DNA of 33,800 bases from an uncultured bacterium (GTDB taxonomy: Bacteria; Cyanobacteriota; Vampirovibrionia; Obscuribacterales; Obscuribacteraceae): assembly GCA_913063055.1 (NCBI GenBank), contig CAJXZK010000027.1, positions 1 through 33,800 on the forward strand, in the 5' to 3' direction. Positions within the stretch are counted from its first letter, which is position 1; every line of letters begins with the position of its first letter. This document shows, one piece after another, positions 8,355 through 15,445 of this stretch. Both the position numbers and the translations under genes were made by a program. The notes beneath the pieces are model-generated. The model was not told the DNA's origin, did no database searches, and was given only the letters and a program-made list of their open reading frames with translations.

Positions 8355-8882
8355 ATGCATATCCAATGCTGGTGTTGGGGCTGTGATATTAGGCGAGAAC
8401 AAGGTAATTTGTTGCTAGAGCAAAATTTCAAACGGGTTCAACCTCCTAGTGGTGTGCGCGGAAGTTCTTGTTATTTTTCTGATTTAGAAAGTGGTAAGTC
8501 AGTTCTGCTATGGGGTTTTGGAGCTGCTATTGGTTCTCTAGACCGTAAAGGTCGAGGCGCCAATATTGGAGTTTATATCAACCGCTATCGGTTTTACCCT
8601 GTTGCTATTAGGTTGCCCTCGTTGAAAGAAAGGATATGGGCACCTGATCAACTTCGCCCTGTAAAGCTGAAAGGAGAGCGTTCTTGGCAGAGTTCGTTAG
8701 GCCTTTTGTATGATTTAGCTAGTTGGATTGCTGCTTATGAGGCTAGTGTTGAATCTTCGCTAGGCAAGGAATATCGTGTAAGTTGTTTGCAAGAGATGCC
8801 GGAGCGTGAGTTGTGCCTGCTTTCGGGTATGCCTGCGGCTTGGCGCAGTGTGGCGCAGGGTATAGCTGACTTGCGCCACTAG
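8355..8882 (+). CDS. Conserved unknown protein with N-terminal CWCWGCD motif
   Basis: A 175-residue soluble protein. It opens with HIQCWCWGCDIRREQGNLLL, then RVQPPSG, a VLLWGFG stretch, GVYINRYRF and a C-terminal helical half. From memory, similar short proteins occur beside CobW genes, but I cannot name a family. The start is uncertain: ATG 8355 puts the Cys motif at the N-terminus, but no good ribosome binding site precedes it; GTG 8295 or TTG 8304 would overlap the TPR gene. It continues the operator-site-4 operon and is followed 24 bp later by another small gene. The three clustered Cys could bind metal. Confidence 0.7.
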   Translation: MHIQCWCWGCDIRREQGNLLLEQNFKRVQPPSGVRGSSCYFSDLESGKSVLLWGFGAAIGSLDRKGRGANIGVYINRYRFYPVAIRLPSLKERIWAPDQLRPVKLKGERSWQSSLGLLYDLASWIAAYEASVESSLGKEYRVSCLQEMPERELCLLSGMPAAWRSVAQGIADLRH

Positions 8883-8906
8883 TATTGATTGGCGATGAGG
8901 TGTGGT

Positions 8907-9224
8907 GTGTTTGATCGATTGAGTGGCACTGGTAGTTCAAAGAAGACGCGAATTGTAAAAGACTGGATTCGTGAGTTTGCTCTGGTGCCAGATGAATTTA
9001 GTATTTTGGTGACTGAGCTAAAGTGCACAGAGCCTGGTTGCCCGCCTCTTGAGACGGTGGTTGCTTTGCTTGGTCCTAATGCTGTAAGTTGTCAGCAAAA
9101 AGTGCATTTGGCTATTGAAGAGATTACTGAAGAGCAGGCTAAGGTTCTTGCTGAAAAGTTGCAGAGGCAAATGCTCAGTGATACCTTTGGCGGCACGGAA
9201 GTAGACGAGTGTGATGAGCATTAG
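8907..9224 (+). CDS. Small unknown protein of the kind found beside CobW genes
   Basis: A soluble protein of about 105 residues with the core SILVTELKCTEPGCPPLETVV, giving C-x4-C, and an acidic end (DECDEH). From memory, short proteins with this TEL-C-x-xPGCPP-ET core are encoded near COG0523 GTPases in other bacteria, which fits its place at the end of the GTPase-S18-TPR operon. GTG 8907 is preferred because GAGG (8897-8900) then has 6-base spacing; ATG 8895 is an alternative. The C-P-C-rich core and acidic tail could handle metal, but no activity can be assigned. Confidence 0.72.
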   Translation: MFDRLSGTGSSKKTRIVKDWIREFALVPDEFSILVTELKCTEPGCPPLETVVALLGPNAVSCQQKVHLAIEEITEEQAKVLAEKLQRQMLSDTFGGTEVDECDEH

Positions 9225-9258
9225 GCTTTTAGCGCGGAAGTAAAGAAATTGTTCTTGC

Positions 9259-10071
9259 TTATCTCTGGAATAGCGAATCAAGGCTTGGTATTACCTCTGC
9301 TTTGTTGCTGATCAGTAAGGTGCCTACGAGAATGCTTAGGACGGCCACCAGCGAACCTATTGCTTTGAGCCAAATTCTAGATGAAGCCGCGCGATAGTAG
9401 CCTTCGCTGGCTATGGTAGCGAGTATGATGCTCGAAGCCAGCATGCCTGTTATGAAGCTGCTCAACATCATTAAGCTGGCTGCTAAATTGTTGCTGCCGG
9501 CTACTGACGTAAGCAGAATCACTTGCGTGCCTGTTTCTGCTCCAATTCCGTGAAGAGCACCTATCGCTAGCGCGCACTGCCAATTACATAGTTGAGTTGG
9601 CTTATGTGGGTGAGAAATTTGCCGGTGGACTAGAAGTGTTCGCTCAAGCCTTTCTTTGCCTGCCAGAATTAGATCTAGTAGCAATCTGCCTCTGCTTGGA
9701 ATGGCTAAGCTATTGTTGTTTTGAGCTTTTCTAAAGAGGCAATATAGCATCCAGCTGCCAAGAAAAATAAGAGATGCACCAACTAGTTTTTCTATCAGTG
9801 GGTCTATCCAACTCGGTAGTATTGCCGAGAATAGCAGTGCGCAAAGCCCTAGGATTGCTACAACTGCAGCGTGGCCTGAAGCATAGGAAATAGCAATCAG
9901 ACATGACTGAATCTTTGCAACAGAATGGTTCTTGTCTTTCGGCTTTTGAGTAGAGCTAGCATCGCCGGCGTTTGAGCCAACTAAGTCTGCAATCGCAGCT
10001 ATGTGATCAAAATCTAGGCCGTGCCTTAAGCCCAGCCCGAGAGCCGTGAAGCAAAGCAAGTCTATGGCCAT
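9259..10071 (-). CDS. NiCoT-like (UreH/HupE-type) metal permease
   Basis: A 270-residue inner-membrane protein with about seven hydrophobic segments. The diagnostic motif H-x4-D-H is in the first helix (RHGLDFDHIAAIADL, H17, D22, H23), and GALHGIGAETGTQ near residue 165 matches the second conserved element of nickel/cobalt permeases. A Zur-type operator lies 33 bp upstream of the ATG. GAGGAG, 11 bases before the ATG, can serve as ribosome binding site. The family normally moves Ni2+ or Co2+; control by zinc suggests that this member imports Zn2+ or replaces a lost metal, but the sequence alone cannot show specificity. A cytosolic loop near residues 45-50 is Lys/Asp-rich, not His-rich. Confidence 0.87.
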   Translation of the reverse strand: MAIDLLCFTALGLGLRHGLDFDHIAAIADLVGSNAGDASSTQKPKDKNHSVAKIQSCLIAISYASGHAAVVAILGLCALLFSAILPSWIDPLIEKLVGASLIFLGSWMLYCLFRKAQNNNSLAIPSRGRLLLDLILAGKERLERTLLVHRQISHPHKPTQLCNWQCALAIGALHGIGAETGTQVILLTSVAGSNNLAASLMMLSSFITGMLASSIILATIASEGYYRAASSRIWLKAIGSLVAVLSILVGTLLISNKAEVIPSLDSLFQR

Positions 10072-10103
10072 TTGGAATTGTTTCTCCTCGCTTGCCTTCT
10101 TAA

Positions 10104-10119
10104 TGATAATAGATTATCA
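10104..10119. promoter_or_regulatory. Zur-type operator, site 5 (permease / oxidoreductase divergent)
   Basis: TGATAATAGATTATCA, identical to site 3, with one further pair on each side (8-2-8). It lies between the minus-strand NiCoT-like permease (33 bp away) and the plus-strand FAD oxidoreductase (start 10320), and could regulate both. Confidence 0.85.
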
Positions 10120-10216
10120 TCTGTGATGATACACCTCTGAGCTTTTGCCGTATCTGGTTTTCAGTCGTGCTTCGTTCGAAAAGGCTGGCTTTTTAGTGGA
10201 TGTTTTTAGATCCGCG

Positions 10217-10244
10217 TTTTCTCTCGTGATTTATCGAGAGGGAA
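10217..10244 (+). promoter_or_regulatory. Leader hairpin before FAD oxidoreductase
   Basis: The roughly 200-bp leader between operator site 5 and the start at 10320 contains a stem of about 10 bp: TTTTCTCTCG (10217-10226) with CGAGAGGGAA (10235-10244), including two G-T pairs and an 8-base loop. A weak TTG-started reading frame (10145-10327) spans it but has no coding character. The role is unknown. Confidence 0.4.
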
Positions 10245-10319
10245 ACGTACCGATTGATGGCATAGGCAGACTGCTTGAGCGCTATTGCGTCAGGTTGGCA
10301 GTAAGGCGGGAGAAGAAAA

Positions 10320-11546
10320 ATGCTTGATTGGGTGATTGTCGGTGGTGGCATACATGGTACTTATGCAAGCAACCAGATCTTAAAGGCTGGAAGAGCTAAC
10401 CCCGAGAAGGTTTTAGTGATAGATCCTCATGATCGGCCTCTTGCTGTTTGGAAGCTTTGTACCGAGAATACGGGAATGGAGTTTTTGCGCTCGCCGGCTG
10501 AGCATAACCTTGATGCTGGCTCAGGAGCGCTAAAGCGCTTTGCTAGAGAAAGAGCGAGCGGTGCGGCGGAGTTTTATTCGAAGTACAAGCGTCCATCGCT
10601 GCGATTGTTCAATGCTCATTGTGATCATGTAGTTGATTCTGGTAATCTCTCCACTATGCGTCACAACGCCAGTGCTCTCTCTCTGAGTAGGAAAGGTAAA
10701 TCTTATATTGTCACTACTACAGAAGGTGAATTCGAGTCTAAGCGTGTCATCCTTGGTATTGGCATGGCTGATTGCCTTAGTATGCCGGCATGGGCTAAAG
10801 AACTGCACGCGGTATCACCAATTGTTCATGTGTTTTCGACAGACTTCGCAGCCGCTGCCGCGAGGGAATGGTCAAAGGTAGTCGTTGTCGGTGGCGGGAT
10901 TAGCGCAATGCAAGTAGCTCTGTCACTGTCAAAGAAGCGGCCCGGTCAAGTTACAATGTTGCATTCTCGGGAGTTCAAGATCAAGCAGTTTGACGCAGAC
11001 CCCTGTTGGCTAGGACCGAAGTGTTTGAATCTTCTTGCTCGTGAAGCTAACTTTGTTGAGCGCCGCAGAAGAGTAGATAGTGCTAGGCATTGGGGTTCGT
11101 TTCCAGAAGATGTTCGTCGCCAGGCTCATGGAGCGATGATAAGCAAAACCATTTCGTTTGTTGAGAATTCGGTGGTTTCTGCAAGTGGCGATAGCGGCTC
11201 AGTTCGCCTTACTCTTGAAGATCAAAGTTTAATTGAGGCCGACCTGGTGGTTTTGGCAACTGGTTTTGAGCGCTGTTTGCCTGGTGGTGCATTAGTTCGG
11301 CAAGCAATAGACGAGATGAATCTGCCTTGCGCACCCTGTGGTTTTCCCGTCTTGGATAAATATTTGCGTTGGTCTGATGGGCTCTTTGTTACCGGAGCAT
11401 TAGCCGAATTAGTTATCGGCCCGGCCTCTCGCAACATTATCGGTGCGCGGATGGCGAGTGAGCGGATTATTAGCGCTGACATTCCCCGGCCGTATCGTCC
11501 GAGAGAATTGTCCTACTATTACTATAGAAGTCGCCGTACTGGCTGA
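10320..11546 (+). CDS. FAD/NAD(P)-dependent oxidoreductase (copy 1)
   Basis: A 408-residue flavoprotein. An FAD dinucleotide-binding motif opens the protein (DWVIVGGGIHGTYAS, GGGxxG at residues 8-13). A second Rossmann motif, VVVVGGGISAMQVALSLSKK, lies near 188-207, and the monooxygenase-like ATGFERCLPGG near 312. This two-nucleotide-fold layout resembles N-hydroxylating or Baeyer-Villiger-type flavin enzymes and CzcO-like proteins; the substrate is unknown. Its paralogue at 18133-19308 shares IIGGGIHGT, NTGMxFLRSP, DPCWLGP and LAELxxGPASRNIIGA. Expression from operator site 5 ties it to zinc limitation. One speculative role is modification of a metal-binding small molecule. It overlaps the convergent gene at 11522 by 25 bp. 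Confidence 0.87.
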   Translation: MLDWVIVGGGIHGTYASNQILKAGRANPEKVLVIDPHDRPLAVWKLCTENTGMEFLRSPAEHNLDAGSGALKRFARERASGAAEFYSKYKRPSLRLFNAHCDHVVDSGNLSTMRHNASALSLSRKGKSYIVTTTEGEFESKRVILGIGMADCLSMPAWAKELHAVSPIVHVFSTDFAAAAAREWSKVVVVGGGISAMQVALSLSKKRPGQVTMLHSREFKIKQFDADPCWLGPKCLNLLAREANFVERRRRVDSARHWGSFPEDVRRQAHGAMISKTISFVENSVVSASGDSGSVRLTLEDQSLIEADLVVLATGFERCLPGGALVRQAIDEMNLPCAPCGFPVLDKYLRWSDGLFVTGALAELVIGPASRNIIGARMASERIISADIPRPYRPRELSYYYYRSRRTG

Positions 11547-11764
11547 TTTGCTGATTTATTTGCTTCTTTTTCTCTGCGCAGAACAGGCTCGTAGCCGACG
11601 AAGATATACTCGATCATCTCCAGGGTTTCAGCACAGCAAGCGCAACAGTGGCGACCATAAACAGGCCTATCTGGATGGTGCCAGGCGACCATGAATTCAA
11701 CTGCCTTGTTGAAACCGCTGACAATATCACCGTCGAAAGGGCCGCCTTTAAACTCGATTATCAT
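11522..11764 (-). CDS. Small unknown protein with HCCACC cysteine cluster
   Basis: An 80-residue soluble protein beginning IIEFKGGPFDGDIVSGF; a GGPFDG opening occurs in various small uncharacterised proteins. The middle carries GRHCCACCAETLEMIEYIFVGYEP, four Cys and a His in six residues, suggesting a metal site. The C-terminus is basic. GGAGAG lies 6 bases before the ATG, supporting a real gene. It follows the 99-residue gene by 33 bp and probably shares its operator at 12120. Its last 25 bp overlap the end of the convergent oxidoreductase gene. Function unknown. Confidence 0.72.
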   Translation of the reverse strand: MIIEFKGGPFDGDIVSGFNKAVEFMVAWHHPDRPVYGRHCCACCAETLEMIEYIFVGYEPVLRREKEANKSANQPVRRLL

Positions 11765-11797
11765 TTATCTCTCCATTGAGTCGGTTGCGCTAGTTTT

Positions 11798-12097
11798 CTA
11801 CCAGACTGCAGGGCTTCTCTGGTGCTCTCTTCTGACGTCTTCACAAATAAGTTGTCGCTGAGTTTCGTCAAGACCTGGGGTGTAAAGCACTGCGTAAAAT
11901 CTGTTTGTAGCAGTTGGTTCTGCTCGTTCTACTAGTCGTTCGATAGTCGTGCGAATAGAACTTGAGTGATACATTGCAACCAGCCGAGTGCCTCGTTTGG
12001 CGTTGGAAAGCAATGCAAATAGCCCAGGCTCATTCTTTAGACCTTGTGAATTTAGAATTGGTCCCTGGAACTCCATGCGACCAATGACAATACTCAT
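11798..12097 (-). CDS. Small unknown protein directly behind a Zur-type operator
   Basis: A 99-residue soluble protein, MSIVIGRMEFQGPILNSQG at the start, then GLFALLSNAKRGTRLVAMYHSS and FYAVLYTPGLDETQRQ. I do not recognise a family; the alternating strand-helix pattern suggests a small alpha/beta domain. The frame is open to 12136, but ATG 12097 is chosen because AGAGGG lies about 7-12 bases upstream and a longer start would run through the operator at 12120-12135. It is the first gene of a two-gene unit with the HCCACC protein. No Cys, few metal-type residues. Confidence 0.72.
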   Translation of the reverse strand: MSIVIGRMEFQGPILNSQGLKNEPGLFALLSNAKRGTRLVAMYHSSSIRTTIERLVERAEPTATNRFYAVLYTPGLDETQRQLICEDVRREHQRSPAVW

Positions 12098-12119
12098 ATT
12101 TGAGCCCTCTTTCTCTTGT

Positions 12120-12135
12120 TGATAATACATTATCA
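12120..12135. promoter_or_regulatory. Zur-type operator, site 6
   Basis: TGATAATACATTATCA has perfect 7-bp arms and a 2-bp spacer. It is only 22 bp before the ATG at 12097 (minus), so it probably covers the transcription start or the -10 region, an ideal place for repression. Confidence 0.83.
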
Positions 12136-12205
12136 TTAAGCGGCTTCAATTTCCAGTGAGTTGTATTCGCTATGATATTCAGGTTGTTCTTACGTCCTAT
12201 TGTTG

Positions 12206-13117
12206 TTAAGTCCTCAGCCACTGATAGATAAACAAGCAGCCGTCTAGTATTGCGATTGAGGCAAAGGTGATTTTTAGTTTTTGCTCTCCAATAAGACGGC
12301 CAAGAATTGGAGCCAGGCTAGCGCCATAGACGCAGCCTAGAATCGTAAAGCAGGCGTAGTCCCATGGTATGCCGCCGAGAAAAATTTGATGTATGAGAGT
12401 TAAGTAAATAGAAGTGATGGCAAGCAACAATACGCCAGTGGCTATGCTGGTTCGACTGTTTATCCCAGCGGCTAGCATGAGAAAAGCAGCAACTACCTCG
12501 CCTTCGCCTACTGCCACCCAGCCGGATATCAAGCCGCCAATGAATGAAACCCCTAGAAGCGGCAGAGCCCATTTCAGATCAATAGTTTCGCTGCTGCTTT
12601 TTTGTTTTGCCAAGCTAGTAGAAATTATTAGTAATCCGAGAGCTATAGAAACAGGGCCGAACAGGCCTTTGATCAGAAGTGGGTTTGGGTGAATCAATAA
12701 TGAGCTTATGCTTGCGCCAGCTAGCAATCCTGGTATGGCAAAGAACAGTGTTTTCTTGCAAATGGGTGTTTTACCCAGCCAGCCAATAGCACCTGCAGTC
12801 ATACCAAATGACTGACTGGCAAGAGCAATTTTTAAGGCGACTACAGGTGGCAGATGGAAGGCAAAGATCATGACCGGGATAAAAACTAAGCCGCCACCAA
12901 TGGCGCTGAGGTTTCCGATGATTGCTCCTACTAGTCCTGTAAGAATTAGTGGCCAGCGCATTTCCAGTAAGGCGATTGGATTGGGTGCTAGAGCAAAGTA
13001 GATCGCTAGCCAGAGCAAAGGGTAGGCTATCAGGAAAGCCTTTTTTGTTGATAGCCTTTTGTTCTGCGATTGACAATCGCTACTTTCGGCAATTTTTGTC
13101 ATATCGCTTGTAATCAA
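12206..13117 (-). CDS. TauE/SafE (DUF81) family membrane permease
   Basis: A 303-residue inner-membrane protein with about eight hydrophobic segments. The family signature is the repeated element around GNLSAIGGGLVFIPVMIFAF (near residue 68) and, in the second half, GGLISGWVAVGEGEVVAAFLML. TauE/SafE proteins usually move sulfur-containing anions or other small anions; some are linked to metal systems, so the substrate here is open. TTG 13117 is preferred over ATG 13102 because AGAGG lies 7 bases upstream only of the TTG. The promoter carries operator site 7 within a 40-bp perfect palindrome shared with the divergent SelW-like gene. Confidence 0.86.
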   Translation of the reverse strand: MITSDMTKIAESSDCQSQNKRLSTKKAFLIAYPLLWLAIYFALAPNPIALLEMRWPLILTGLVGAIIGNLSAIGGGLVFIPVMIFAFHLPPVVALKIALASQSFGMTAGAIGWLGKTPICKKTLFFAIPGLLAGASISSLLIHPNPLLIKGLFGPVSIALGLLIISTSLAKQKSSSETIDLKWALPLLGVSFIGGLISGWVAVGEGEVVAAFLMLAAGINSRTSIATGVLLLAITSIYLTLIHQIFLGGIPWDYACFTILGCVYGASLAPILGRLIGEQKLKITFASIAILDGCLFIYQWLRT

Positions 13118-13131
13118 GGTTAGCCTCTGGG

Positions 13132-13171
13132 TTTGTGCATTATTGATAATACATTATCAATAATGCACAAA
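13132..13171. promoter_or_regulatory. 40-bp perfect palindrome containing Zur-type operator, site 7
   Basis: The arms 13132-13150 and 13153-13171 are exact reverse complements (19 bp each) around a 2-bp centre, AC. The core TGATAATACATTATCA is at 13144-13159. The next pair outward (13131 and 13172) fails, so the symmetry stops sharply. It lies between the divergent TauE/SafE gene (start 13117) and SelW-like gene (start 13265). The outer 12 bp of each arm go beyond any of the plain operators here. Confidence 0.9.
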
Positions 13172-13264
13172 AAACGCTAGGCGCTTTGATGTCGGTGGTA
13201 ACATGAACACAAATGAGCAAAATTCATATGTGCGATATTTAGATGTTGGTTTCGGCTTTGTTTA

Positions 13265-13588
13265 ATGAGTAATTTTGAAAACAAATCTTGGCAAGAGTTG
13301 AGGGAAAAGGTTCTAAGCGAACTCAACGCTGCTGCAGATCGTGAGAGTAAGCACACTAAGATTACTTACTGTAGCGGGTGCGGCTATGAGCCTAGGGCAA
13401 CTGCTCTGGCTGCAGAAATCGGTACCGAGTTTGGTATTCGAAGTGAGCTTTATCAAACTACCGGTGGTTTGTTTGAAGTGGATTTTGGTGAAGAGCGAAT
13501 ATTCTCGAAAATCAAACTAGGTAGATTTCCTGAAGAGGGTGAGGTTGCAGAAATCCTCAAGGCGATACTGAGCAGATCTGAAAAGTAG
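13265..13588 (+). CDS. SelT/SelW/SelH (Rdx) family thioredoxin-like protein
   Basis: A 107-residue cytosolic redox protein. ITYCSGCGYEPRATALAAEI (C36, C39) is the Rdx-family CxxC motif at the end of the first strand, and the later GGLFEVDFGEERIFSKIKLGRFPEEGEV completes the fold. Selenoprotein W-type members have CxxU; this one has Cys. About 30 extra N-terminal residues precede the domain. ATG start. It diverges from the TauE/SafE gene across the palindromic operator and is followed 55 bp later by a methyltransferase gene. Its partner is unknown; a thiol redox role during zinc shortage is inference. Confidence 0.88.
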   Translation: MSNFENKSWQELREKVLSELNAAADRESKHTKITYCSGCGYEPRATALAAEIGTEFGIRSELYQTTGGLFEVDFGEERIFSKIKLGRFPEEGEVAEILKAILSRSEK

Positions 13589-13643
13589 CTTCGATGTTAG
13601 ATCGGTTCGTTCTCTATATAAAATTGGCAGGGGAGAAATTTTA

Positions 13644-14330
13644 GTGAGCATTTCGGCTACCATTCAGGCTCTCTGTGATGAAGAAGCTGTCTCGTACAAC
13701 CAGCAATCTGGTCATGGATTATTGTCGGCTGCTGAAGCTAAGGCTTGGCGGTCTGAGTTCTTGCGATCGGTTGTAGTTAGGCCCGCTTACAACTGTTTGG
13801 ATGTAGGCGCTGGCACTGGTACTTTGACTCACATGCTAGCTTCAATGTTGTCTGATGAGGGCAAGATCGTTTCGCAAGATATTTCAGGACCGTCACTAGA
13901 GATAAGCAAGGCTAGCCTCCCTGCTGAGTTTTCCAAGCGTGTAGATTTCTTGACTGGTGATATTCATGATCAGTCGCTTTTCTCCTCTGCGTGCCATGCT
14001 TCCTTCGATTTAATAACAGCCAGGCAGTCTGCTGTTCTTTTGGTAGATCCAATCAAAGTCTTTTCGCGCTGGCGAGATTTGCTAAAGGTAGATGGTCGAG
14101 TGGTTATTCTTGATGCGCTTTGGACGCGTGAAAGTTGGAGCGGTCAATGGGAGCAATTAATTGATCAGCTTCCACTCTCGTGTTTGCAAAGTCTCTCCAC
14201 TATTCCTTATTTGCTTCAGCACTCAGGTTTTGAGGTTGAGAGTGCGCGGTATTTGGATGAAGTCAATGAAGCTTTGGGTCTGCAAGGAGTTGTATGCCCT
14301 CGCTTTATCGTGGTGGCAAGGCGCCTATAA
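13644..14330 (+). CDS. Class I SAM-dependent methyltransferase
   Basis: A 228-residue cytosolic protein with a Rossmann methyltransferase fold. Motif I is CLDVGAGTGTLTHMLASM near residues 51-68, then ISQDISGPSLEI-like motif II near 77, VDFLTGDIHD near 98 and the motif IV region FDLITARQSAVLL near 118. GTG start with GGGGAGA 8-14 bases upstream. It follows the SelW-like gene by 55 bp and probably shares operator site 7. The substrate cannot be told from sequence; the ubiE/Methyltransf_11 type is broad. Confidence 0.87.
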   Translation: MSISATIQALCDEEAVSYNQQSGHGLLSAAEAKAWRSEFLRSVVVRPAYNCLDVGAGTGTLTHMLASMLSDEGKIVSQDISGPSLEISKASLPAEFSKRVDFLTGDIHDQSLFSSACHASFDLITARQSAVLLVDPIKVFSRWRDLLKVDGRVVILDALWTRESWSGQWEQLIDQLPLSCLQSLSTIPYLLQHSGFEVESARYLDEVNEALGLQGVVCPRFIVVARRL

Positions 14331-14363
14331 CCATTTACATTGGCTCTGATCTGAACTAATTTG

Positions 14364-14403
14364 ACTTCTCTCTATTGATAATAGATTATCAATAGAGAGA
14401 AGT
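14364..14403. promoter_or_regulatory. 40-bp perfect palindrome containing Zur-type operator, site 8
   Basis: The arms 14364-14382 and 14385-14403 are exact reverse complements (19 bp each) around centre AG. The core TGATAATAGATTATCA is at 14376-14391. The outer arm sequence (ACTTCTCTCTAT) is unrelated to that of the palindrome at 13132, yet the length is identical. The right arm includes GAGAGAAG, 11-18 bases before the ATG at 14414 and the only plausible ribosome binding site, so a transcript starting upstream would fold it away. Confidence 0.9.
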
Positions 14404-14413
14404 TTGGTATTGT

Positions 14414-15445
14414 ATGAAGAGTTTAGTTGCTCAGAACCCTTTTGCTTCTGAAGCAGAGGTTTGTCTAGAATCAAGAATAGAGAGACTCTGTTGGTCACAA
14501 CAAGGTGCTGCTTTGTTGGCTAGCACGGCTAGTGGTGAGTTGATTCTCTTTGACGAGAATGGCAGTGTGTGTCACCGCTGGACTGGGCACGATGGCCGAA
14601 TTATACAAATAGGTTTGAGTTGTAACAATGATTTTGTGGCGTCTGCAGGTGTCGACACGGCTACCAGGCTATGGAGTTTGGCTGATGTCGGTAAGGCTGT
14701 AGAGTTAGAAAGAGCTGGCTCTGTAGGCAAGCTGGCTTGGTCGCCTTGGTCGCGGGTGCTGTTAACCAGCCGCGACCAAGATATCAGCCTGTGGGCTCAG
14801 TCGGGGGCACTTGTGGAGCGCTTGAGTGAGCATACTCTTCCTGTCGTCGATCTTTGTTGGCATCCCGTTGAGCGCAATATTTTTGCTAGCTGTGCAAGTG
14901 ATGGAATTTTTGTGTGGGAGTTGGGCTCAAGTAAATCTCTATATCATTTGAATGGACAAGGTGACCCTACATACCTGCGCTTTAATCGCTTGGGGAGTAT
15001 TCTCGCCTATGCCTGCCGAGATTCTAGCGTGCGTGTATGGGTCGTCGGCTCTGGAATAGTTTTGCAGCTGAATGGCGCCGGTGAAATTAAGTCTCTCGAT
15101 TGGAGCTGGGGCGGTCGCTGGTTGGCGATTTGTAGCGAATATAGTGCTTATGTGTGGAAGTTCGATGATCGCCGATTTGAGTCGGCACAACCGACTAAAC
15201 TAAATGGCCCAACTGCTCCATTGACCACCATGGCCTTTCATCCTTTCGAGCACTTGCTTGCTTGTGGTGATCAGTCAGGTGCTGTCTATGTTTGGCGGAC
15301 AGATTTGGGAAATAGAACTGCTCCTGTTGTCGTTGCTCGTGGTCAATCTGCTGTGACAGCACTGGCCTGGAATCCTTTCAAGAATCAGCTAGCTGTGAGT
15401 TTTTATGATGGTTCGCTTAGGTTCTGGTCTAGTGAGTTTAAATGA
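14414..15445 (+). CDS. WD40-repeat beta-propeller protein (copy 2)
   Basis: A 343-residue WD40 protein with about seven blades; closing strands include TRLWSLADV, DISLWAQSG, IFVWELGSS, VRVWVVGSG, AYVWKFDDR, VYVWRTDLG and LRFWSSEF. It is related to the WD40 protein at 1582 (similar size, same LCWSQ-like start, W-P-rich blades) and likewise lacks signal peptide or extra domains. The ATG lies 10 bp after a 40-bp palindrome with operator site 8. The stop overlaps the start of the next TPR gene as ATGA, so translation is coupled. Probably a cytosolic scaffold; partner unknown. Confidence 0.9.
   Translation: MKSLVAQNPFASEAEVCLESRIERLCWSQQGAALLASTASGELILFDENGSVCHRWTGHDGRIIQIGLSCNNDFVASAGVDTATRLWSLADVGKAVELERAGSVGKLAWSPWSRVLLTSRDQDISLWAQSGALVERLSEHTLPVVDLCWHPVERNIFASCASDGIFVWELGSSKSLYHLNGQGDPTYLRFNRLGSILAYACRDSSVRVWVVGSGIVLQLNGAGEIKSLDWSWGGRWLAICSEYSAYVWKFDDRRFESAQPTKLNGPTAPLTTMAFHPFEHLLACGDQSGAVYVWRTDLGNRTAPVVVARGQSAVTALAWNPFKNQLAVSFYDGSLRFWSSEFK

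Noticed and set aside
10145..10327. 60-codon frame in the leader before the FAD oxidoreductase
   Set aside because: TTG start without ribosome binding site, runs through a hairpin and has no recognisable protein features.
13132..14403. The two 40-bp palindromes as amplification chimeras or transposon ends
   Set aside because: Chimeric inversions would give long symmetry; here it stops at exactly 19 bp on each side, flanking genes differ, and no transposase is present.
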